DNA of 64,000 nt, taken from NCBI RefSeq assembly GCF_014203155.1, contig NZ_JACHIK010000002.1, forward strand, positions 248,001 to 312,000, in the 5' to 3' direction. The translations under genes were made by a program, and so were the position numbers. Positions 8,280 through 17,471 of the stretch are shown piece by piece. The stretch comes from Shinella fusca. Its GTDB lineage: Bacteria; Pseudomonadota; Alphaproteobacteria; Rhizobiales; Rhizobiaceae. The stretch's first letter is position 1; the number at the start of each line of letters is the position of its first letter. The notes under the pieces were generated by a model. It was given only the letters and a program-made list of their open reading frames with translations. It was not told where the DNA came from and searched no databases.

Positions 8280-9160
8280 CGACCGCAGACCTTGCGACCT
8301 ACAATTTCGCCTATCTCGACGAGCAGACGAAGCGCATGATCCGCCGCGCGATCCTGAAGGCGATCGCCATTCCCGGCTATCAGGTGCCCTTCGCCTCGCG
8401 CGAAATGCCCATGCCCTACGGCTGGGGCACCGGCGGCGTGCAGGTGACAGCGGCGATCCTCGGTCCAAAGGACGTGCTGAAGGTCATCGACCAGGGGGCG
8501 GACGACACGACCAACGCCGTCTCTATCCGGGCCTTCTTCCAGAAGGTCGCCAATGTGGCGGTGACGACGAAGACGCGCGCGGCAACGATCATCCAGACGC
8601 GCCACCGTATCCCCGAGGAAAAGCTGACGTCCGGCCAGACGCTCGTCTACCAGGTGCCGATCCCCGAGCCCTTGCGTTTCCTCGAACCGCGCGAGACCGA
8701 GACGCGCAAGATGCATGCACTGGAGGAATACGGCCTGATGCATGTGAAGCTCTACGAGGACATCGCCCGCAACGGCCATATCGCCACGACCTATGCCTAT
8801 CCGGTGAAGGTGGAGGGCCGCTATGTCATGGATCCGTCGCCGACGCCGAAATTCGACAATCCGAAGATGCACATGTCTGAAGCGCTCCAGCTCTTCGGCG
8901 CGGGCCGCGAGAAGCGCATCTACGCCGTGCCGCCCTATACGGAGGTCGTCAGCCTCGATTTCGAGGACCATCCCTTCGAGATCCAGACCTTCGACAAGCC
9001 CTGCGCGCTCTGCGGTGCGCAGGACGTCTATCTCGACGAAGTGGTGCTCGACGACAGGGGCGGGCGGATGTTCGTCTGCTCGGACACCGACCATTGCGAA
9101 CAACGCTGCGCGAGCGGTCACCGCGGCCACCTCGCCCATGACAAGGAGGCTGCGGAATGA
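8276..9160 (+). CDS. phnJ: C-P lyase catalytic subunit PhnJ (radical SAM)
   Basis: 294 residues. This radical SAM enzyme cleaves the carbon-phosphorus bond of ribosyl phosphonates, releasing a hydrocarbon and a ribose 1,2-cyclic phosphate 5-phosphate. The cysteine cluster is intact and has E. coli spacing: Cys243-x2-Cys246-x21-Cys268-x5-Cys274. The first three bind the 4Fe-4S cluster and the fourth corresponds to the thiyl-radical cysteine. The ending is HCEQRCASGHRGHLAHD. The next gene, phnK, is 214 bp away behind a palindromic repeat element. Confidence 0.97.
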   Translation: MTTADLATYNFAYLDEQTKRMIRRAILKAIAIPGYQVPFASREMPMPYGWGTGGVQVTAAILGPKDVLKVIDQGADDTTNAVSIRAFFQKVANVAVTTKTRAATIIQTRHRIPEEKLTSGQTLVYQVPIPEPLRFLEPRETETRKMHALEEYGLMHVKLYEDIARNGHIATTYAYPVKVEGRYVMDPSPTPKFDNPKMHMSEALQLFGAGREKRIYAVPPYTEVVSLDFEDHPFEIQTFDKPCALCGAQDVYLDEVVLDDRGGRMFVCSDTDHCEQRCASGHRGHLAHDKEAAE

Positions 9161-9186
9161 CTCCTCGTTACGTCATGGCCCGGCGC

Positions 9187-9343
9187 CACCCCCCTCTGTC
9201 CTGCCGGACATATCCCCCTCAAGGGGGGAGATCGGCAAGTAGTGCGATCCTAGCTCGAATTGCAACGTTGGAGATGGGCGGGACCTTGCCCCATCCAATC
9301 TCCCCCCTTGAGGGGGAGATGCCCGGCAGGGCAGAGGGGGGTG
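9187..9343. repeat. RIME-like intergenic palindromic element
   Basis: Two 46-bp arms (9187-9232 and 9298-9343) form an inverted repeat with about 43 matching positions. Each arm also has its own small palindrome, TCCCCCTCAAGGGGGGA-like. Arms begin and end with CACCCCCCTCTG and CAGAGGGGGGTG. Elements of this look are scattered between rhizobial genes (the Rhizobium intergenic mosaic element type). The class name is from memory of the pattern; the inverted repeat is directly visible. It interrupts the phn operon between phnJ and phnK. Confidence 0.75.
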
Positions 9344-9374
9344 CCACAGCCTCTCGCACCCCGGAGGCCGTCCG

Positions 9375-10151
9375 ATGACCGACGCCCCGCTTCTCAAGGT
9401 CCGCGACATCTCGAAATTCTACGGCGCGCGCATCGGCTGCCGGAACGTCTCCTTCGACCTCTGGCCGGGCGAGGTGCTGGCGGTCGTCGGCGAATCCGGC
9501 TCCGGCAAGACGACGCTGCTCAATTGCCTCGCCACCCGCCTCATGCCGACCTCCGGCTCGGTCGAGTACCGCATGCGCGACGGCACCATGCGCGACCTTG
9601 CCCGCATGAGCGAGGCGGAGCGCCGCTTCCTGATGCGCACGGACTGGGGCTTCGTTCACCAGAACCCGGCGGACGGGCTGCGCATGGCGGTCTCGGCCGG
9701 GGCCAATGTCGGCGAGCGGCTGATGGCCGTCGGCGAGCGCCATTACGGCAATATCCGCGAGACGGCCGGCGATTGGCTCGGCCGGGTCGAGATCAGCGCC
9801 GACCGTATCGACGACCAGCCGCGCGCCTTTTCCGGCGGCATGCGCCAGCGCCTGCAGATCGCTCGCAACCTCGTCACCTCGCCGCGCCTCGTCTTCATGG
9901 ACGAGCCGACCGGCGGCCTCGACGTCTCGGTGCAGGCGCGCCTGCTCGATCTCCTGCGCGGCCTCGTGCAGGATCTCGGCCTCTCGGCCATCGTCGTCAC
10001 GCATGACCTTGCCGTCGCGCGCCTCCTGTCGCACCGCATGATGGTGATGAAGGACGGCCTCGTCATCGAGCAGGGACTGACCGACCGCGTGCTCGACGAT
10101 CCGCGCGAAGCCTATACCCAGCTCCTCGTTTCCTCGATCCTTCAGGTGTGA
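9375..10151 (+). CDS. phnK: C-P lyase ABC subunit PhnK
   Basis: 258 residues, an ABC-type ATPase that binds the PhnGHIJ core rather than a membrane transporter. Walker A GESGSGKT (39-46), signature FSGGMRQRLQIARNL, Walker B LVFMDEPTGGLD and H-loop VVTHDLAVARLL are all intact. Order phnJ-phnK-phnL matches known C-P lyase operons. It is separated from phnJ by the palindromic repeat, and phnL follows after 2 bp. Confidence 0.95.
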   Translation: MTDAPLLKVRDISKFYGARIGCRNVSFDLWPGEVLAVVGESGSGKTTLLNCLATRLMPTSGSVEYRMRDGTMRDLARMSEAERRFLMRTDWGFVHQNPADGLRMAVSAGANVGERLMAVGERHYGNIRETAGDWLGRVEISADRIDDQPRAFSGGMRQRLQIARNLVTSPRLVFMDEPTGGLDVSVQARLLDLLRGLVQDLGLSAIVVTHDLAVARLLSHRMMVMKDGLVIEQGLTDRVLDDPREAYTQLLVSSILQV

Positions 10152-10153
10152 CC

Positions 10154-10858
10154 ATGCCGACCCCCCTCGTCGTTTCCGAAGTGGCGAAGAGCTTCACCAT
10201 GCATCTTCGCGACGGCCTCCGCCTGCCGGTGGTCTCGAACGTCGCCTTCTCGGTCAAGGCCGGCGAATGCGTCGTGCTGGGCGGTCCGTCCGGCATCGGC
10301 AAGAGCTCGCTTTTGAAGATGGTCTACGGCAACTATGCCGTCGATAGCGGCCAGATCCTTATCGAGCACGAGGGCCGGGTGGTCGATCTTGCGGGTGCCG
10401 ACCCGCGCACGATCCTTGCCGTGCGCCGCGCTACGCTCGGCTATGTCAGCCAGTTCCTGCGCACCGTGCCGCGAGTCGCCGCCGTCGACGTCGTCGCCGA
10501 GCCGCTGCTTGCGCGCGGCGTCGCCCCGGCGGAGGCGCGGGATGCGGCCGAGGCGATGCTCGACCGGCTCAACCTGCCGCGCGAGCTCTGGCAGCTTCCG
10601 CCCGCCACCTTCTCCGGCGGCGAGCAGCAGCGCGTCAACATCGCCCGCGGCTTCATCACCGATCACCGCATCCTGCTGCTCGACGAGCCGACCGCCTCGC
10701 TCGACGCGACGAACCGCGCCGTCGTCGTTGCCATGATCGCGGAGAAGAAGGCGGCCGGCGTCGCCCTCCTCGGCATCTTCCACGACGAGGACGTGCGCGC
10801 GAAGGTGGCCGACCGCATCGTCGACGTCTCGGCCTTCTCGCCGCGCAAGGCGGCATGA
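10154..10858 (+). CDS. phnL: C-P lyase ABC subunit PhnL
   Basis: 234 residues, an ABC ATPase needed for the first C-P lyase step. Walker A is GPSGIGKS (44-51), signature FSGGEQQRVNIARGF, Walker B ILLLDEPTASLD. An in-frame GTG at 10148 overlapping the phnK stop is an alternative start; ATG 10154 is preferred since it begins MPTPLVVSEVAKSF like other PhnL proteins. It ends this transcription block; the next gene, phnC, has its own Pho box. Confidence 0.94.
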   Translation: MPTPLVVSEVAKSFTMHLRDGLRLPVVSNVAFSVKAGECVVLGGPSGIGKSSLLKMVYGNYAVDSGQILIEHEGRVVDLAGADPRTILAVRRATLGYVSQFLRTVPRVAAVDVVAEPLLARGVAPAEARDAAEAMLDRLNLPRELWQLPPATFSGGEQQRVNIARGFITDHRILLLDEPTASLDATNRAVVVAMIAEKKAAGVALLGIFHDEDVRAKVADRIVDVSAFSPRKAA

Positions 10859-10893
10859 CCGCCCGCGGATGGCGGAATTTCAGGCCCTGTGGA

Positions 10894-10922
10894 CTGTAAT
10901 CTTTCCGACATCGAACTGACAT
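10894..10922 (+). promoter_or_regulatory. Pho box (three 7-bp repeats) upstream of phnC
   Basis: Direct repeats at exact 11-bp period: CTGTAAT (10894), CCGACAT (10905) and CTGACAT (10916), matching CTGTCAT at 6, 5 and 6 of 7 positions with 4-bp spacers. It lies 87 bp before phnC in the 151-bp gap after phnL. It indicates that the importer genes have their own PhoB-dependent promoter. Confidence 0.72.
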
Positions 10923-11009
10923 CGCCCCTTCATCGACAGCGTTTAGAGCCAATCCGGAAAACGACACGAGGCCCCTCGGGGACCGGACGCCCGGAAGGAA
11001 GGACCTGCC

Positions 11010-11858
<849 letters not shown>

Positions 11859-11938
11859 GCCCGCCGGGATCGAACGGCCCGCGTCAAGGGCCATAACCTT
11901 TCGAGGTCCGGCGACGCCGGCCAAACAGGAGAAAGATC

Positions 11939-12844
11939 ATGCTGAAGAAAGCCCTTCTCGGCGCCGTCGCGCTCATCGCGCTTGCCGGCCACGTCCAGGC
12001 CGAGGACCTCAAGGAATTCCGCGTCGGCATCATCGGCGGCGAGAACGAAGCCGATCGCCTGCGCAACTACCAGTGCCTTGGCGATCACCTGAAGGCAGAG
12101 CTCGGCTTCCAGAAGGTCTCCTTCTTCCCGGCCGCCGACTACGACGGCGTCATCCAGGGCCTGCTCGGCGGCACGCTCGACTATGCCGAGCTCGGCGCCT
12201 CGGGCTTCGCCAAGATCTACCTTGCCGATCCGAAGGCCGTCGAGCCGATCCTGACGACGGTGCAGACGGACGGCTCGACCGGCTATCATTCCATCATGGT
12301 CGCCCGCAAGGATTCAGGCATCACCAAGCTGGAAGACCTCAAGGGCAGGAAGCTCGGCTTCGCCGACCCGGATTCCACCTCCGGCTATCTCATCCCGCTC
12401 GTCACGCTGCCGGAGGCGATCGGCGCGCCGGTCAAGGAATATTTCGCCGAGACCGGCTTCGGCGGCGGCCACGAGAACCTCGTCCTCGAAGTCATGAAGG
12501 GCACCTTCGATGCCGGCACGACCTTTGGCTCGGGCGTCGGCGCGTGGAAGGACGGCTACACGTCCGGCAACCTGCACAAGATGGTCGAGAAGGGCATTCT
12601 CGACATGAACGACCTCGTCGAGGTCTGGAAATCGCCGCTCATTCCGAATGGCCCGATCGTCGTGCGGACCTCCATGGACAACGACATGAAGACGAAGTTC
12701 AAGCAGTTCATGCTCGACCTGCCGAAGAAGGACGCCGCCTGCTTCTCTGCCGTCATGGGCGGCGATTTCACCGCCTTCACGGAAGTCAATGTCGATTTCT
12801 ACAAGCCGATCATCGACGTCCGCAAGGCGACGATCGGCGGCTGA
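11939..12844 (+). CDS. phnD: Phosphonate-binding protein PhnD
   Basis: 301 residues. Signal peptide MLKKALLGAVALIALAGHVQA, then LKEFRVGIIGGENEADRLRN. The periplasmic-binding fold contains YAELGASGFAKIYL and YHSIMVARKDSGI, typical of PhnD. It delivers phosphonates or phosphate esters to PhnE/E2. ATG 11939 is preceded by AGGAGAAAG. A strong terminator-like hairpin follows the stop, so most transcripts probably end after phnD and the binding protein is expressed above the permeases. Confidence 0.94.
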   Translation: MLKKALLGAVALIALAGHVQAEDLKEFRVGIIGGENEADRLRNYQCLGDHLKAELGFQKVSFFPAADYDGVIQGLLGGTLDYAELGASGFAKIYLADPKAVEPILTTVQTDGSTGYHSIMVARKDSGITKLEDLKGRKLGFADPDSTSGYLIPLVTLPEAIGAPVKEYFAETGFGGGHENLVLEVMKGTFDAGTTFGSGVGAWKDGYTSGNLHKMVEKGILDMNDLVEVWKSPLIPNGPIVVRTSMDNDMKTKFKQFMLDLPKKDAACFSAVMGGDFTAFTEVNVDFYKPIIDVRKATIGG

Positions 12845-12849
12845 CAGGA

Positions 12850-12886
12850 GCACCGGCGCTGGCCGCAAGCCGGCCGGTGCCTTTTC
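12850..12886 (+). terminator. Hairpin with T-run after phnD
   Basis: Perfect 8-bp stem GCACCGGC / GCCGGTGC with a partly paired 15-nt loop, followed by CTTTTCT. It begins 5 bp after the phnD stop. It is likely an attenuator allowing some read-through into phnE. Confidence 0.7.
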
Positions 12887-12912
12887 TGTCAATAACGTTG
12901 CCCCACCCACAA

Positions 12913-12986
12913 CGTCATCCTCGGCCTTGAGCCGAGGATCCACGCCACATCCGGAGCATGGATGGTCGGGTCAAGCCCGACCATGA
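12913..12986. repeat. Paired palindromic intergenic element
   Basis: Two 9-bp hairpins: ATCCTCGGC/GCCGAGGAT (12917-12939, loop CTTGA) and ATGGTCGGG/CCCGACCAT (12962-12984, loop TCAAG). The outer ends CGTCAT and ATGACG are also complementary, so the unit is palindromic overall. The look is that of short repeats dispersed between genes in Rhizobiales. Located between phnD and phnE. Confidence 0.6.
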
Positions 12987-13056
12987 CGGAAGAGAGGTTG
13001 CGGGCCTTGTCGATAATCAGACGAGCATACAGAACTCTGCCGAGGCGCAATAAACC

Positions 13057-14019
13057 ATGGCCATGACCACGCTTCACGACGGCTTCAGCGAGAAGGGCGC
13101 GCTCATCGAGCAGCACTTCCAGGAGCTGAGCGCCCGCCGCCGGCTCTATACCTGGTTCGGCCTTGCCGCTCTCGTGGTCGCACTCGGCGGCTCGCTATGG
13201 TTCGCCAACGAGACGAATGCGGGAAAATTCCTCGACCGCCTGCCGCATTTCTTCGACTTCGTCGGCGACATGGTGCCGCGCGACGGCTGGGAGGTCTTCC
13301 GCGCGCTGTTCGACCTGCCGTCGCCCTATGACGACGGCAGCTTCAAGTACGATTATCCGGAAGGCCGGCTCTACGTGATCGGCAGCCTCTATGTGCCGGA
13401 ATATTTCCACAAGATGCTGGAAACGCTGAATATCGCGTTCTTTTCCACCGTCATCGGCATGGTCTTCGGCTTCCTGCTTTCCTTCCTCGCGGCAAAGAAC
13501 CTCGTCGCAAACCGGATCGTTCGCGGTTCGGTGCGCCGCTTCATGGAGGTGCTGCGCGCCTTTCCCGAGGTGGTGCTTGCCGGCTTCTTTCTCGCGATCC
13601 TGTCGATCGGGCCGCTGCCGGCCGTCATCGCCGTCTCGATCCATACCGTCGGGGCGCTCGGCAAGCTGTTCTTCGAGGCGGTCGAGAATGTCGACATGAA
13701 GGCCGAGGAGGGGCTTCGCGCGGTCGGGGCGAGCTGGGTGGAGCGCGTCTGGTTCGCCATCGTGCCGCAGGTGGCGCCGAACTTCATGAGCTATTTCCTC
13801 CTGCGCCTCGAAATCAACGTCCGCGCCTCGACCATCATCGGCGCGGTCGGCGGCGGCGGCATCGGCGAATTGCTGCGACTTTCTATCGGGCAGGGCCACG
13901 CGGCCAAGACGCTCGCCATCGTGCTTCTCCTGCTTCTCACCATCGTTGCCGTCGATCAGGTCTCCGCCTGGCTGCGCCGCCGTCTCGTCGGCGACCAGGC
14001 CTTCCGGTCGGCCGCATAG
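13057..14019 (+). CDS. phnE: Phosphonate importer permease PhnE (first copy)
   Basis: 320 residues with about six hydrophobic segments, the first near residues 30-50. The ABC permease loop reads ENVDMKAEEGLRAVGASWVERV, and the C-terminal half has STIIGAVGGGGIGELL, both characteristic of PhnE. ATG 13057 is used; ATG 13063 is in frame and possible. It pairs with the second permease 9 bp downstream, and PhnC energises the pair. Confidence 0.94.
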   Translation: MAMTTLHDGFSEKGALIEQHFQELSARRRLYTWFGLAALVVALGGSLWFANETNAGKFLDRLPHFFDFVGDMVPRDGWEVFRALFDLPSPYDDGSFKYDYPEGRLYVIGSLYVPEYFHKMLETLNIAFFSTVIGMVFGFLLSFLAAKNLVANRIVRGSVRRFMEVLRAFPEVVLAGFFLAILSIGPLPAVIAVSIHTVGALGKLFFEAVENVDMKAEEGLRAVGASWVERVWFAIVPQVAPNFMSYFLLRLEINVRASTIIGAVGGGGIGELLRLSIGQGHAAKTLAIVLLLLLTIVAVDQVSAWLRRRLVGDQAFRSAA

Positions 14020-14028
14020 GAGTGCGTC

Positions 14029-15528
14029 ATGACGACCCTCAATCCCGCACGGAGGGACGAGATCGCGGCGCGCCATCCCGCCGTCCTCGACCGCCCGGTC
14101 CGGCAGCGCTTCCGCATTCCCCTCATTGCCGGGGGCTTGGCGCTCTACGTGGTCTATTGCTGGTGGTTCTTCGCCATCGGCCATGTGCTCGGTACCGCCA
14201 ACTGGGGCATTGCCGGAACCTATCTCGCCGACTGGGTCTCCTACGAGGTGCGCCCGGAGGTGACGATCCACGCGGACGGCTCGATGGAGCTCGGCTATCC
14301 GCGCTTCTCGCCCCTCGGCCCCAATGCCGAGCCGGACTGGGTGGAGATCGAGCGGGGCACGATGACCCGCACGGTTCCCGCGGCTCGCGTCGCTGCAAAG
14401 ACAGACGAAAAGCCCGCCTCGATGGGCTTCATGGGTGCGGGCGGCAGCGTCGGCGGCACGGCCGCCGCGGCCGGGGCAGACGCGACTGCGACGCGCGAGG
14501 AAGAGGTGGTCAGGCGCGCGAAGATCATCCTCAATTCCTCCACCAGCGTCGAGGTCCTGCCGTCGCGCGTGACCGTGGAGCATGGCGGCGAGCGGTTGGC
14601 CGTCGATATCGGCGGCGGCACGGCAAGAGCCGAGGGCGCCTTGCCCGGCTGGGCGGTGCAGAAGGAGCCGGGCGGCAAGATCACGGTCTCCTTCGGCCTT
14701 TCCGGCTGGGGTGAGATCGAGGCCGACGACGTCACGATCCGCCGCCGCTTTCCCGGCTGGGTGAACTTCCTGTTCGACACGAACTCGCCCTTCCACGGCA
14801 GGCCCCTGCCGGAGGTCTTCTCGCTGGTGACGTCCGGCGAGCGGATCGATCCGACCCGGTCGAACCTCGCGCTTGCCTGGGACAACATCCTCTACAATGG
14901 CGAATGGCAGCATCTCGACGTCTGGACGAAGCTGCTCCAGACGATCGTGATGGCTTTCGTCGGCACGCTCTTCGCGATGCTCCTTGCCTTCCCGCTGTCC
15001 TTCCTTGCCGCGCGCAACATCACGCGCAGCCGGCTTTCCAATCAGGTGACGAAGCGGCTCTTCGATTTCCTGCGCTCGGTCGACATGCTCATCTGGGCGC
15101 TGTTCTTCACGCGCGCCTTCGGCCCCGGGCCGCTTGCCGGCATGTCGGCGATCTTCTTCACGGATACGGGCACGCTCGGCAAGCTCTATTCCGAGGCGCT
15201 GGAGAATATCGACGACAGGCAGCGCGAGGGCGTAAAGTCGGTCGGTGCCGCGCCCGTCGCGGTGCAGCGCTTCGGCGTGCTGCCGCAGGTCCTGCCGCTC
15301 TTCGCCTCGCAGGCGCTTTATTTCTGGGAATCGAACACCCGCTCGGCCACCATCATCGGCGCGGTGGGCGCAGGCGGCATCGGCCTGAAACTCTGGGAGG
15401 CGATGCGCACGAATTCGGACTGGGAGAACGTCGCCTACATGGTTCTCCTCATTCTCGCCGTCGTCTTCGTCTTCGACGGCATATCCAACGCGCTGCGCTC
15501 GCGCCTGATGGGCAGGCCGGCGCATTAA
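14029..15528 (+). CDS. Phosphonate importer permease PhnE2 with large extra domain
   Basis: 499 residues, against about 260-320 for a usual PhnE. The first membrane segment is at residues 29-52. About 240 extra residues follow (roughly 55-295), including a Gly/Ala-rich linker near 134-155 and predicted beta-rich stretches. A standard PhnE core starts near residue 300, with loop ENIDDRQREGVKSVGAAP and STRSATIIGAVGAGGIG-like motifs (TRSATIIGAVGAGGIGLKLW). By topology the insert should be periplasmic. ATG 14029 has AGGAG just upstream. The core is confidently PhnE; the insert's role is unknown. Confidence 0.93.
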   Translation: MTTLNPARRDEIAARHPAVLDRPVRQRFRIPLIAGGLALYVVYCWWFFAIGHVLGTANWGIAGTYLADWVSYEVRPEVTIHADGSMELGYPRFSPLGPNAEPDWVEIERGTMTRTVPAARVAAKTDEKPASMGFMGAGGSVGGTAAAAGADATATREEEVVRRAKIILNSSTSVEVLPSRVTVEHGGERLAVDIGGGTARAEGALPGWAVQKEPGGKITVSFGLSGWGEIEADDVTIRRRFPGWVNFLFDTNSPFHGRPLPEVFSLVTSGERIDPTRSNLALAWDNILYNGEWQHLDVWTKLLQTIVMAFVGTLFAMLLAFPLSFLAARNITRSRLSNQVTKRLFDFLRSVDMLIWALFFTRAFGPGPLAGMSAIFFTDTGTLGKLYSEALENIDDRQREGVKSVGAAPVAVQRFGVLPQVLPLFASQALYFWESNTRSATIIGAVGAGGIGLKLWEAMRTNSDWENVAYMVLLILAVVFVFDGISNALRSRLMGRPAH

Positions 15529-15622
15529 TCGGCGTGGCGGCATGGTGCTGCCACACGAATCCCGTCACTATGCGGCGCCGCCTTCCGGCGGCGCCGCAGA
15601 CTTCCCACAGGAACAGCCCCCC

Positions 15623-16330
15623 GTGCGTTACGCCCTCTATTTCACCCCGCCCGCAAGCGATCCCTTGACCCTGACCGCCGCGGCCTGGCTGGGGCGCAAT
15701 GCCTTTACCGGCGCGCCGCTGGAGCAGCCGGCCGTCGCCGGCTTCGACGCGGCGACGCTTGCCGGGCTGACGGCCGATCCGCGGCGCTACGGCTTCCACG
15801 CCACGCTGAAGGCGCCGTTCACGCTTGCCGAGGGCCGCAGCGAGGCCGAACTCGTAACCGAGATCGGCCGTTTTTCCGCCGAAGCCGCGACCTTTGAAAT
15901 CCCGGAGGTCATCGTCGGCCGGCTCGGCTCCTTCTTCGCGCTGGTGCCGGGCGATCATTGCGAGGATCTGCAAGCCTTCGCCGGCGAGGTGGTGCGCCGC
16001 TTCGAGCGGTTCCGCGCCCCGCTCACTTCCGCCGACATCGCCCGCCGCAGGCCGGACGAACTGTCCGCCGAAGAGCGCCAGAACCTCGTGCAATGGGGCT
16101 ACCCTTACGTCTTCGACACGTTCCGCTTCCACATGACGCTGACCGGGCGCGTTCCAGCCGAGCGGCGCGATGCCGTGGAAGCCGTGCTTCTCGACCGTTT
16201 CTCCGCCTTCCACGGCCGGCCGCTGCCCATCGGCGGGCTCGCACTCTTCCGCGAGCCTGCGCGCGGCGCCGATTTCACCGTTCATTCCCTCTTCCCGCTC
16301 GGGGGAGAAGCCAACAGAAAGACCGCCTGA
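15623..16330 (+). CDS. DUF1045 phosphonate-operon protein (2H phosphoesterase fold)
   Basis: 235 residues. Two HxT motifs, His59-Ala-Thr in GFHATLKAPF and His170-Met-Thr in FRFHMTLTGR, mark the 2H phosphoesterase superfamily. The family is known almost only from phn operons. GTG 15623 is chosen, with AGGA 10 bp upstream; earlier ATG 15542 would add a Pro/Gly-rich segment unlike the family. It sits 1 bp before phnM. A role as a phosphodiesterase acting on the cyclic ribose phosphate made by C-P lyase is plausible, since no phnP is present in this locus, but that is inference. Confidence 0.85.
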   Translation: MRYALYFTPPASDPLTLTAAAWLGRNAFTGAPLEQPAVAGFDAATLAGLTADPRRYGFHATLKAPFTLAEGRSEAELVTEIGRFSAEAATFEIPEVIVGRLGSFFALVPGDHCEDLQAFAGEVVRRFERFRAPLTSADIARRRPDELSAEERQNLVQWGYPYVFDTFRFHMTLTGRVPAERRDAVEAVLLDRFSAFHGRPLPIGGLALFREPARGADFTVHSLFPLGGEANRKTA

Positions 16331-16331
16331 C

Positions 16332-17471
16332 ATGACCCGCGAAACCGTTCTTTCCAATGCCCGCATCGTGCTGGAGGACAAGATCCTCGACGGCACGCTC
16401 GTGCTGCGCGACGGCCTTGTCGCCGACATCTGCGAAGGCCCTTCCGCCAATGGCGAGGACATGGAGGGGGATTTCCTCATCCCCGGCCTCGTCGAGTTGC
16501 ATACCGACCATCTCGAAGCGCATTATTCGCCGCGTCCCGGCGTGCGCTGGGGCAAGACGGCGGCGATCCAGTCGCATGACGCGCAGGTCGTCACCTCCGG
16601 CATCACCACCGTCTTCGATTGTCTGCGCATGGGCTCGGATGCGGACGGCGGCTTCGAGAAGGGCGAGATGCGCGCCATGGCCGACGCCATCGCCGCGGCG
16701 CAGGACGAGGACCGGCTGCGCGCCCAGCACCTCATCCACCTGCGCTGCGAGGTCTCGACCGAAAACGTGCTCGACCACTACGAGGAATTCGAGAACGACC
16801 CGCTCGTGCGCCTCGTCTCGCTGATGGATCATGCGCCCGGCCAGCGCCAGTTCCAGACGATGGATCAGTACATCCTCTACTACAAGAAGAAGCGCGGCCT
16901 GACGGACGACGAGTTCGCCGACTTCTGCAAGCGCCAGCAGGCGCTTTCCGCCCGCTATGCCAAGCCCCACCGCGATGCCATCGCCGCCTCCTGCGCCGCC
17001 CGCAACATCTCGGTCGCAAGCCACGACGACGCGACGCTGGAGCATGTCGAGGAGGCGATCGGCTATGGCATCCGCCTTGCCGAGTTCCCGACGAGCGTCG
17101 AGGCGGCGAAGGCCTCGCACGGGGCGGGCATGAGCGTCCTGATGGGCGCGCCGAACATCGTGCGCGGCAAGTCGCATTCCGGCAACATCGCCGCCCGCGA
17201 CCTTGCCGGCATGGGCGTGCTGGATGTGCTCTCCTCCGACTACGTGCCCTTCAGCCTGATGCACGCTCCCTTCATCCTCGCCGACGAGGTGGAGGATATC
17301 GACCTGACGAAGGCGATCTCGATGGTCTCCGCAACGCCTGCCCGCACGGTCGGGCTCGACGACCGCGGCACAATCGCGCCGGGCCTTCGCGCCGACATCG
17401 TGCGCGTGCGCCGGCCCTCCGGCGTGCCGGTCGTGCGCTCCGTCTGGCGGCAGGGCAGGCGGGTGGCATGA
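16332..17471 (+). CDS. phnM: Alpha-D-ribose 1-methylphosphonate 5-triphosphate diphosphatase PhnM
   Basis: 379 residues, an amidohydrolase-superfamily enzyme that removes pyrophosphate from the ribosyl phosphonate triphosphate before PhnJ acts. The metal-binding strand reads PGLVELHTDHLEAH. The lysine-region ISVASHDDATLEHVEEA and the C-terminal YVPFSLMHAPF are family-typical. E. coli PhnM has 378 residues. The stop overlaps the phnN start as ATGA. Confidence 0.95.
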   Translation: MTRETVLSNARIVLEDKILDGTLVLRDGLVADICEGPSANGEDMEGDFLIPGLVELHTDHLEAHYSPRPGVRWGKTAAIQSHDAQVVTSGITTVFDCLRMGSDADGGFEKGEMRAMADAIAAAQDEDRLRAQHLIHLRCEVSTENVLDHYEEFENDPLVRLVSLMDHAPGQRQFQTMDQYILYYKKKRGLTDDEFADFCKRQQALSARYAKPHRDAIAASCAARNISVASHDDATLEHVEEAIGYGIRLAEFPTSVEAAKASHGAGMSVLMGAPNIVRGKSHSGNIAARDLAGMGVLDVLSSDYVPFSLMHAPFILADEVEDIDLTKAISMVSATPARTVGLDDRGTIAPGLRADIVRVRRPSGVPVVRSVWRQGRRVA

